Below, piece by piece: positions 1 through 5,600 of a stretch of 5,600 nucleotides of DNA (within the stretch, counting starts at the first letter, position 1; each line of letters begins with the position of its first letter). This stretch comes from Alphaproteobacteria bacterium (GTDB taxonomy: Bacteria; Pseudomonadota; Alphaproteobacteria; Puniceispirillales; Puniceispirillaceae), in the NCBI GenBank assembly GCA_011522945.1, contig WTHY01000183.1, positions 1 to 5,600 of the forward strand, in the 5' to 3' direction. The position numbers and the translations under genes are program-made. The notes under the pieces were generated by a model that was not told the DNA's origin, made no database searches, and saw only the letters and a list, made by a program, of their open reading frames with translations.

Positions 1-252
1 GACCCGCTGATTTTGCGAGAAATGATATTACGAGGTGGCGGCGTAGCATTGTTGCCAGAATTATATTGCCGACACTATATCAGCACAGGTGTGCTGCAAC
101 AAGTGTGCCCGGGTATTGAGACCGAAATGAACGCCACTATTTATGCATTAACACATTCACGCAGATTACAGCCGCAAAAAGCACGCCTATTCATAGATTT
201 TCTGAAGGAATGTCTATCTGACTATTTAAAAACAGGCGAAAAACAATCCTAG
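1..252 (+). CDS. LysR-type transcriptional regulator, C-terminal fragment (5' end outside window)
   Basis: The frame is open from base 1 (Asp-Pro-Leu-Ile...) to a TAG at 250-252, giving 83 residues with no start codon needed inside the window. The sequence fits the end of the LysR substrate-binding (effector) domain. A glycine-rich turn leading into GGGVALLPE matches the family pattern 'G.G.alLP'. It is followed by a short strand ending the periplasmic-binding-protein-like fold (IYAL.HSRR), and a final helix of the 'K.R.FIDFL.E' type (KARLFIDFLKECL). LysR regulators are cytoplasmic DNA-binding proteins that sense small molecules. The N-terminal helix-turn-helix is not in the window, so neither target nor ligand can be inferred. 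The gene ends facing the 3' end of the RND permease, 231 bp away. A regulator arranged this way is not divergent from the efflux operon, so control of the pump is possible but unsupported. An unrelated neighbour is equally likely. Confidence 0.85.
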   Translation, partial: DPLILREMILRGGGVALLPELYCRHYISTGVLQQVCPGIETEMNATIYALTHSRRLQPQKARLFIDFLKECLSDYLKTGEKQS

Positions 253-483
253 AGACTCTCTCGTCTTTAAATTGCAAGTCTTATTCCACTCAAGCACTGG
301 CCACTAATCTTAATTACATACTTTGCATTTATCTAATTCCCAATAAGAGAACACTAAATCACATTTTGCATTTGTTAGGCGGGACCAGCAGACTTCTGGT
401 GCACAACTCAGGTTTCAAACCAGCTGCGCAACCAGATATGTACGTCAAAATCTGCATTTCACACGATTTGCGCTACTTGGCAT
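253..483. other. Convergent intergenic region, no gene seen
   Basis: These 231 bases lie between the ends of the LysR fragment (+) and the RND permease (-). The left part (about 253-375) is AT-rich; the right part is more GC-balanced. No RNA gene or convincing protein gene is supported. I see a weak AGAG-ACT-CTCT inverted repeat at the end of the LysR gene, and the pentamer ACCAG at 384-388, 419-423 and 431-435 with its complement CTGGT at 396-400. TTTGCATTT occurs at 322-330 and 365-373. None of the possible stems is followed by a clear T-run on either strand, so I do not call a rho-independent terminator for either gene. Rho-dependent ending or a weak bidirectional structure is possible. 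Confidence 0.6.
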
Positions 484-3400
484 TTAAGTCACAATTTGTG
501 TTTTACTTGAACGAACAACAGCGCCACGTGCGATTGATAGAAGCGGCGGGACAATAAATAACGTGGCAACAGTTGATAAGGCTAATCCGCCAAATACAAC
601 CGTACCTATTCCGCGATATAATTCTGAGCCTGCTCCTGGAAATACAACAAGTGGCACGAGACCAAATAGCGAGGTCAATGTTGACATGAAGATTGGTCTA
701 ATCCTGTTGCGTGTGGCCTCTATGATGGCATCTGCAACATCCATATTATCTTCACGTACCTGAAGGCTGGTTTGCTCCACCATTAAAATGGCATTATTCA
801 CAACAATCCCTGTCAAAATGACGAAACCAAGCATCGTCAGCATGTCCAAAGGCTGTCTTATATAAAGGTTAATGATAAACAGCCCTAAAATGCCCCCTGC
901 AGCTGCCACAGGTATCGCTAGCAAGATAATAATCGGCAGAATGAATGAACGGAGCAAAACCACCATCAACAAAAAGATAACACTAATAGCTGTTAGCACA
1001 TTCGCCTGCATAGCTGACCATGTTTCTTCCAGAGCGCTTGCCGCACCACGCACAGCAATTGAGACATTGTTCTTTTCAGCGATATCAGCAATCTGTGGCA
1101 ATACATCTTCATTAATTTTGGCAATAGCGGCTTCAAGTGGTAAATCCTCTTGTGGACGGATACGCACTGTGAGTGCCTGTTTACCATCCAGCCGCCTGAT
1201 AGATTGGGCCGCACTGACAATATCAATGTCGGCTATATTATCAGCTCTTAGAATGAGACCGCCACGAGTGGTGATCGGAAGTGCCCCGAGGCCCTCAAGG
1301 CTTAAATCCCCAGCCTCTGAACCTGTAAGTACCAAATCCACTAAATCACCATTTATCGGCACATCAGCGATGGAAATTCCATCATTAAACACATCTATCG
1401 TAGTTGCGAATTCCCGAGAGGTCATCCCAATACGCGCCAACTCATCTGGACGTGGCGAAATACGGATTTGCGGCGCACCAGAATCTAAACTTGGCAGAAT
1501 GCGCAGCTGATTTCCATCATCTGGCGGGAAGGCAACATCGAGTAATTCAGTAGTTTGGCGTGCCACAGACGCCAAATTTTCCAGAGATGGACCTGTCAAA
1601 TCAATACCGATAGATCTGCTGCCACCTACAGAGCGGCCAAATAGAGAGGCCTGAAATACAAAAGCGCGCGCGCCCGGTTCTGAAAAAACAGGTCGCATGA
1701 AAAATGGGCGCAGATCTGTCACCCTGTCTGGATCGCTGGCAGTTGCCCCTGCAAAACCACCGCCATCAAACGCAACGAAGAAGAACCTATCAACACCAGG
1801 CTTACCATCAGCTGGCGGCTCATCTCCCCATAAAGGAGACATTGAGTCTTCCATCTTTGTAGCGATCCGCTTTGTTTCTTCAATCGAATAGCCTGGCGGG
1901 ACAAAAATACGCCCTAAGATGAAGTTGGCGTTACCATCTGGCAGATAATCAAGCTGCGGCATAAAGCGCACAGAAAAGCCAATGCTCCCTGCCAATAGGG
2001 CTGCGACCATCACAATACCGACGGAGCGGCGCGCTACAGCAAGACGTGCATATCCAACAATAAGCCGGCTAAATCCACTCGCAAACCAATCAATTACAGG
2101 CAACCTCACTGGTTTCGTGAACCTGTCAACAGGTCCGCCGAGCAACCGAGAGGATAAAGCTGGTATGACAGTGACAGAAACAAGCACTGAGATGAGCACA
2201 GACACAGAAATGGCTATGCCAATATCTCTAAAAAGCTGTCCGACAGGCAGTGCCAGCATTATCACCGGCACAAACACTAAAACAGTGGTTAATGCCGAGC
2301 CTAAAATTGGCGCCCAAACCTGACGTGCGCCGTGAAAGGCGGCCTGCGGTGCAGGCATACCGCGTTGCCGCAGCCTAAAGATATTTTCCATAGATACGAT
2401 AGAGGCATCCACAACCATACCGACAGCAAATGCCAACCCCGCCAGGGATATCACATTAATAGACAGGCCAAGACCAGCAATCGCAACAAATGTGCCCACA
2501 ACTGACACTGGAATGGCTACGAAAATTACAATTGTAGGCAAAGCTGATCGCAGGAACAACATCAGTATGACCAAAGCAAGACTACCACCAACCCAGATAT
2601 TCTGCTGCACCAGATTAATCGCTGATGAAATATAGCCCGTCTCATCATAAACAACATTCAACGTTAGATTACGCTGGTTCAAAATCCCGGCATTTAAGTC
2701 ATCAATTTCAGCCCGAAGCGATTCCATCGTTTCAACGACATTGCTTCCAGGCTCACGCAGCGCATTGATGATAATCGCGTCCTGACCATTGAGGCGTCGG
2801 AAACTTGAACGTCTCTCTGTTGTTAATGCCACCTCTGCAATATCAGAAAGCAGAACAGGGACAACCTGCCCATTTGGAGCAATATCTGAGCGCACTACAG
2901 TGTTCATAGCTGTTTCAGGCGTGTAAGCAATTGCTTCTGTACGCACGGTATAAACACGCTTGCCTTGTCCAACACGACCAACTGTCTGCAGGGTTGTTGC
3001 ACTCCGCAATACATCAAGTACATTTGAGACAGATAGCTGATAAAAAGCCAGCTTTTCTGGGTCAATAATCACCCGCATTTGCTTTTGGCCGCCACCATTA
3101 AAGGTAATCTCGGCAACGCCAGCTGTTCTTGATAACGGATCTACCACCTGATTTCGCACAAAATTTCCAAGCGTCTCGAGGTCAACCTCAGCCCCGTCCT
3201 TTGGAATAAGGGCAAGTCGAGCAATCGGGCTATCATCAGAATTAGACGTGCGCACTTGAGGTGCACGTGAGTCATCTGGAAGACCGCTAATGCCTGCTAG
3301 ATTTGACAAAAGCACTGTCAGGGCCTTGTCCATATCTGTCGAAATTGCATATGTCAGAGTGACACGCGCTGAGCCAGTTGATGAACTTGATGAGATTTCC

Positions 3401-3636
3401 TCTACGCCAGACAAATTGCTAAGCTCTGTTTCCAACCTGCTCACAATTTCGCGATCAACATCTTCCGGCGCAGCACCTGGCCAAGCCACACGCACCTGAT
3501 AAATTGGCTTTTCAATATCAGGGGACATCTGGATCGGAATTGCGCGTAAGGCAACAACACCAAACAACACCACAAGCAACACCAAGGCTAAAACGGCAAC
3601 AGGACGCTCAATAGCTGTTTTGATAAGATTATTCAT
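484..3636 (-). CDS. RND-family efflux transporter permease (AcrB/MexB-like, HAE1 type)
   Basis: This is a complete 1050-residue inner-membrane pump, the normal length for AcrB-type permeases, which exchange periplasmic protons for export of hydrophobic or amphiphilic compounds as trimers. The N-terminus MNNLIKTAIERPVAV is a classic RND start and supports the ATG at 3634-3636. A GGGCGGGG stretch lies 10 nt upstream, just after the adaptor's stop. Twelve membrane segments are visible in the expected 1+5/1+5 pattern: TM1 about 12-33, TM2-TM6 about 346-499, TM7 about 537-558 and TM8-TM12 about 875-1033. Two large periplasmic porter/docking loops lie at about 34-345 and 559-874. Porter signatures include SPDIEKP, WPGAAPEDV and the serine-rich SSSSSTGSARVTLTY. 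By hand alignment to AcrB, D407 is kept (D410) and R971 is kept (R978), but D408 is Ala411 and K940 is Asn947. Substrate cannot be read from sequence. The gene ends in TAA at 484-486 and is the last gene of the operon. Confidence 0.96.
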   Translation of the reverse strand: MNNLIKTAIERPVAVLALVLLVVLFGVVALRAIPIQMSPDIEKPIYQVRVAWPGAAPEDVDREIVSRLETELSNLSGVEEISSSSSTGSARVTLTYAISTDMDKALTVLLSNLAGISGLPDDSRAPQVRTSNSDDSPIARLALIPKDGAEVDLETLGNFVRNQVVDPLSRTAGVAEITFNGGGQKQMRVIIDPEKLAFYQLSVSNVLDVLRSATTLQTVGRVGQGKRVYTVRTEAIAYTPETAMNTVVRSDIAPNGQVVPVLLSDIAEVALTTERRSSFRRLNGQDAIIINALREPGSNVVETMESLRAEIDDLNAGILNQRNLTLNVVYDETGYISSAINLVQQNIWVGGSLALVILMLFLRSALPTIVIFVAIPVSVVGTFVAIAGLGLSINVISLAGLAFAVGMVVDASIVSMENIFRLRQRGMPAPQAAFHGARQVWAPILGSALTTVLVFVPVIMLALPVGQLFRDIGIAISVSVLISVLVSVTVIPALSSRLLGGPVDRFTKPVRLPVIDWFASGFSRLIVGYARLAVARRSVGIVMVAALLAGSIGFSVRFMPQLDYLPDGNANFILGRIFVPPGYSIEETKRIATKMEDSMSPLWGDEPPADGKPGVDRFFFVAFDGGGFAGATASDPDRVTDLRPFFMRPVFSEPGARAFVFQASLFGRSVGGSRSIGIDLTGPSLENLASVARQTTELLDVAFPPDDGNQLRILPSLDSGAPQIRISPRPDELARIGMTSREFATTIDVFNDGISIADVPINGDLVDLVLTGSEAGDLSLEGLGALPITTRGGLILRADNIADIDIVSAAQSIRRLDGKQALTVRIRPQEDLPLEAAIAKINEDVLPQIADIAEKNNVSIAVRGAASALEETWSAMQANVLTAISVIFLLMVVLLRSFILPIIILLAIPVAAAGGILGLFIINLYIRQPLDMLTMLGFVILTGIVVNNAILMVEQTSLQVREDNMDVADAIIEATRNRIRPIFMSTLTSLFGLVPLVVFPGAGSELYRGIGTVVFGGLALSTVATLFIVPPLLSIARGAVVRSSKTQIVT

Positions 3637-3656
3637 AATTTATCAGCCCCGCCCGT

Positions 3657-5201
3657 CTATTTCACTGTACCAGTTACATCAAGCTCGGGCGTATTGCCAT
3701 TTGGCAAGCCACTTAACACGACCTTACCATTCAGGCTATCTGCTGTTTCCTGAAGGTTGAAATCCAGTGTTAAAATACCGAATGGCAGGACAAGCTCCCC
3801 AGCAAATATAATTTTATCGCCATCTCGTGTTACAGCAACAGGCTCTCCATTATATAAGCTTGCACCTGAAGATAGAATGAATTCTGCTTCTGTCTCGCCG
3901 CGTCGTGTTTGCCAGACAAGCTTCCAAGTCTTTGCGTCATCTGCAAGTTCAGTTGCCATCTCTGGCGCCTCTTCAACAACAGCATCGCTGTCATTTGCGG
4001 ATGGTATTGCCCGTTTTGGTGGCTTGCCTTCACGAACAGGCGCACCGTCATTAAGCCCTTCATTACCGCGGATAATCACACGCTCGCCGGCGGCGATCCC
4101 AGAAGTAATTACAATGTTATCTCCCATAGGACTACCAAGACGCACAACCTGCCGTTTCGCTACGCCCTCATCAAATACAAAAGCAATATGACCGCCTGAA
4201 ACTGGTACAATAGCATCTTGAGAAATAACAATAGATGGTTTTGCTTCAGAAATTGGCACTGCAACCTCCAGCTGAGCACCTACTGACTGCAGCCCTCTTG
4301 GCAATGCGCCATTTGGAACAAGCCGTACCGGCCTAGTGCCTGTTCTTTGGTTTTCTTCAGGCAGAATAACACGCACACTCATATCAACAGGTCTTCCACT
4401 ACTCATACGGCCGGATATGCTGCCAGCTTGTACCAAAAATCGTAAATATCGTGAGGGTATATCGGCTTCAACCTCATAATCATCCACGGTACGGATCGCT
4501 GCAATGACATCACCTTGCCGTGCAAATCCTTGGCTTTGCTGAAAAAGTGAGACGATTTGGCCATCCACAGGGCTTTTCAAAACAGCATCTGCACGCTCGT
4601 CCTTCAGGCGGGCAATTTGCAAGTCTGTTCGCGCTTTGCTTAACTCAAGTTGAGACTGGGAGAAGCCAAGTGCAGCCATGGATTTCGCTCGTGAGACAGC
4701 TTGTTGTTTTGCGTTTAAAAGTGCTGACTGTGCTGTTTCAGACGCTTCCTGAGAAATCGCACTGCGTTTTACCAACTCAGCAGCTCTATCTGCCTTGGAT
4801 GCCAGCAATTGTAATTGTTGTTCTGCAATACGCGTCAATTCAGCTTCAAATTTGATATTCTCAGCAACCTCTTGCAAGCGATTTGCTGTTTCATTTTGTT
4901 GGGCAGTTAATAAAGCTATTTGATGATCTAATTCAGACACATCAAGACGCGCGATGATATCCCCAGCTTTGACAGTTTGACCAATTTTCAGCGCTTCAAG
5001 CATGACACGACCAGCAAGGGTGGCGGTAACAGCATGGGGCCTTCCGGCAACAATGCTAGCTTGTACCGTCGTTGTACTTGGCTGCACAATTTCATCAGCG
5101 ATTTGTGTTTCGACAAGAGCGCCACGACCTGATTGCGCGGCCGCAATATGGGTTTGTAAGCATAGCAAACTGATAAATAGTAATTTTCCGGTCCAACGCA
5201 T
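3657..5201 (-). CDS. RND efflux periplasmic adaptor (membrane fusion protein, HlyD/AcrA family) with C-terminal extension
   Basis: This 514-residue adaptor should link the downstream permease to an outer-membrane channel. I chose the ATG at 5199-5201 because it gives a clean signal peptide: positively charged MRWTGK, a hydrophobic core at 7-18, and an Ala-Ala-Ala|Gln cleavage site near residue 22. There is no lipobox, so it is probably a soluble or peripheral periplasmic protein. Domains in order are: first lipoyl half at about 50-87 (AGRVMLEALKIGQTVKAGD), helical hairpin at about 88-205, second lipoyl half at about 206-235 (KSPVDGQIVSL), beta-barrel at about 240-330, and membrane-proximal domain at about 330-392. 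The hairpin tip carries R139, L143 and S150, matching the RxxxLxxxxxxS motif that contacts TolC-type channels. AcrA-like adaptors usually end near residue 390; here about 120 further residues follow. A GTG at 5244-5246 would add 15 residues (AFNEGLYFRGRVFQ...) before the signal peptide and is less likely. The stop lies 20 nt before the permease ATG, consistent with coupled translation. Confidence 0.93.
   Translation of the reverse strand: MRWTGKLLFISLLCLQTHIAAAQSGRGALVETQIADEIVQPSTTTVQASIVAGRPHAVTATLAGRVMLEALKIGQTVKAGDIIARLDVSELDHQIALLTAQQNETANRLQEVAENIKFEAELTRIAEQQLQLLASKADRAAELVKRSAISQEASETAQSALLNAKQQAVSRAKSMAALGFSQSQLELSKARTDLQIARLKDERADAVLKSPVDGQIVSLFQQSQGFARQGDVIAAIRTVDDYEVEADIPSRYLRFLVQAGSISGRMSSGRPVDMSVRVILPEENQRTGTRPVRLVPNGALPRGLQSVGAQLEVAVPISEAKPSIVISQDAIVPVSGGHIAFVFDEGVAKRQVVRLGSPMGDNIVITSGIAAGERVIIRGNEGLNDGAPVREGKPPKRAIPSANDSDAVVEEAPEMATELADDAKTWKLVWQTRRGETEAEFILSSGASLYNGEPVAVTRDGDKIIFAGELVLPFGILTLDFNLQETADSLNGKVVLSGLPNGNTPELDVTGTVK
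3660..4022 (-). other. C-terminal extension of the adaptor: acidic linker plus beta-rich duplicated module
   Basis: These are residues 394-514 of the adaptor. Residues about 400-424 are low-complexity and rich in Ala, Glu, Asp and Ser, as expected of a flexible linker. Residues about 425-514 alternate hydrophobic and polar residues in short strands separated by Gly/Asp/Asn turns. They read as two related halves: TWKLVWQTRRGETEAEF...NGEPV...DGDKIIFAG, then ELVLPFGILTLDF...LNGKVVLSG...LDVTGTVK. The pattern 'strand, G-turn, strand, D/N-G, strand, G' resembles small beta-barrel or sandwich accessory domains found at the ends of some secreted enzymes. I do not name a family. Its role is unknown; binding to peptidoglycan, a ligand or a partner is only a possibility. 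The reading frame continues without disruption from the adaptor body, so this is not a frameshift artefact. Confidence 0.65.
5136..5201 (-). other. Signal peptide of the adaptor
   Basis: These are residues 1-22: a short basic n-region (Arg2, Lys6), a leucine/isoleucine-rich core, then His-Ile-Ala-Ala-Ala before Gln23. It fits a Sec/SPase I signal. The Cys at residue 14 sits inside the core with Leu before it, which does not fit a lipoprotein lipobox. Confidence 0.75.
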
Positions 5202-5293
5202 CTGAAACACTCTACCCCTGAAATAAAGGCCCTCGTTAAAGGCCACTAATTGGAGCCTGTAAAGAAGGCTTGTGATGTAAGCTTGTATTAATC

Positions 5294-5306
5294 AATAAAC
5301 TTTATT
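5294..5306. promoter_or_regulatory. Candidate operator: AATAAA-C-TTTATT palindrome upstream of the efflux operon
   Basis: This is a perfect 6+1+6 inverted repeat about 90 bp before the adaptor ATG, in the AT-rich stretch where the promoter is expected. The position would suit a TetR- or MarR-type repressor site or a promoter-overlapping operator. AT-rich palindromes of this size arise readily by chance, and no regulator gene next to it is visible in the window. Confidence 0.2.
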
Positions 5307-5437
5307 CGCAAACATTGCAGGAAAAGTTCAATAAGAGATGTGTTTTTAGGAATAGACACAAAATTTACAGATTGATAAGCCAGAAATAACCAAACGATAT
5401 CAAGTCTCCAGAAGTTTGAAGCAGAATAGAGTTTTGG

Positions 5438-5566
5438 CTAGTCCTGTGCGCGCTGCATCCAGCTTTCGAAACTATCCAAGAATTTTCCGCGGTAATGCAG
5501 TCTCAAATAGTGATCAGACAATAGCGAATTTACTAAACCATCAGCAGCTTTGAACCTAAATGTAAT
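5438..5566 (-). pseudogene. Possible 3' relic of an upstream gene (unidentified)
   Basis: On the minus strand, a frame open from just after a TAA (5567-5569) to a TAG (5438-5440) reads 42 residues and ends with HYRGKFLDSFESWMQRAQD, which looks protein-like. It has no ATG except one close to its end. A neighbouring minus frame at 5533-5600 (KIDVISTWFAKLHLGSKLLMV, then stop) runs in from the window edge, so a single frameshift near 5550-5570 could join the two into the end of one gene. I recognise no family. The plus strand is also open at 5356-5553, so chance is a strong alternative. Confidence 0.2.
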
Positions 5567-5600
5567 TTAGCAAACCATGTGCTGATTACGTCTATTTTTT

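Larger units (their letters stand above)
5202..5600. other. Upstream region of the efflux operon; leader, presumed promoter, no supported gene
   Basis: These 399 bases lie before the adaptor ATG. On the minus strand an AGGGG (5215-5219) sits 13 nt before the ATG, and an AGAG (5210-5213) nearer to it; both are weak ribosome-binding candidates. The stretch from about 5281 to 5400 is strongly AT-rich and is the likely promoter location, but I find no good -35/-10 pair. Small elements are a 13-bp palindrome at 5294-5306, TAAAGGCC repeated at 5224-5231 and 5237-5244, and AGCCT/AGGCT arms with a 7-nt loop at 5254-5270. Beyond 5438 there are short open stretches on both strands without credible starts. 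Confidence 0.5.

Noticed and set aside
361..435. tRNA-like look: a 5-bp stem with a 7-nt loop (ACCAG...CTGGT), a T-arm-like GGTTTCAAACC and a CCA shortly after
   Set aside because: The putative anticodon loop lacks the U at position 33 and a purine at 37, no T-stem pairs around the loop, and no matching 5' acceptor strand is present. It is not a tRNA, and calling it a tRNA relic would be speculation.
479..491. 13-bp identical repeat GGCATTTAAGTCA also found at 2689-2701
   Set aside because: One copy straddles the permease stop and the other lies inside its coding sequence. A single 13-mer match in a window of this size is expected by chance often enough, and the similarity does not extend.
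366..557. 63-codon plus-strand frame starting with TTG
   Set aside because: It runs antisense into the 3' end of the permease, has a rare start codon with no ribosome-binding site, and resembles no family I recognise.
872..1510. 212-codon plus-strand open frame
   Set aside because: It lies entirely opposite the permease gene. Its composition is that of a complementary-strand shadow of a well-supported RND gene, with no domain signature of its own.
5202..5246. GTG start at 5244-5246 adding 15 residues to the adaptor
   Set aside because: The added residues precede a standard signal peptide and would bury it. The ATG at 5199-5201 gives the expected n-region and cleavage site.
5356..5553. 65-codon plus-strand open stretch ending in NLLNHQQL and TGA
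   Set aside because: It has no ATG and no ribosome-binding site, overlaps the competing minus-strand frames, and has no recognisable domain.
1..5600. CRISPR arrays, insertion sequences, integrase or att-like sites, toxin-antitoxin or phage-defence genes
   Set aside because: I saw no regularly spaced repeats, terminal inverted repeats, transposase-like frames or defence-family motifs. The window is explained by a LysR end and an efflux operon.

Overview
The window looks like an ordinary proteobacterial chromosome segment. An RND-family drug/solute efflux operon fills most of it, and the tail of a LysR-type regulator lies at the left edge. Coding DNA has moderate GC and the flanks are clearly AT-richer. 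The permease resembles those I associate with alphaproteobacteria, possibly marine lineages of moderate GC, but this taxonomic guess is weak and rests on general resemblance only. The two-membrane export architecture (inner-membrane pump plus periplasmic adaptor) does show a Gram-negative cell.

Layout. Positions 1-252 (+) are the last 83 codons of a LysR-type transcriptional regulator whose 5' part is outside the window. Positions 253-483 are a convergent intergenic region with no gene and no convincing terminator. Positions 484-3636 (-) encode a complete 1050-residue RND permease. Positions 3657-5201 (-) encode its 514-residue periplasmic adaptor (membrane fusion protein), which lies upstream in the transcript; 20 nt separate its stop from the permease ATG. 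Positions 5202-5600 hold the adaptor's leader/promoter region and AT-rich DNA. Near the right edge there are short open stretches that may be the relic of another gene.

How the genes work together. The adaptor is exported by a signal peptide. It carries a lipoyl/coiled-coil hairpin/beta-barrel body with the RxxxLxxxxxxS tip motif used to contact TolC-type outer-membrane channels. The permease should supply the proton-driven transport step. No outer-membrane channel gene is visible, so a TolC homologue elsewhere is inferred. The LysR gene is convergent with the operon, so nothing here shows that it regulates the pump.

I did not find a previously undescribed system. Two oddities deserve a second look. 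The adaptor has a C-terminal extension of about 120 residues: an acidic linker followed by a beta-rich, apparently duplicated module. The permease has a non-canonical proton-relay set: the second TM4 aspartate is replaced by Ala and the TM10 lysine by Asn, while the first aspartate and the TM11 arginine are kept.
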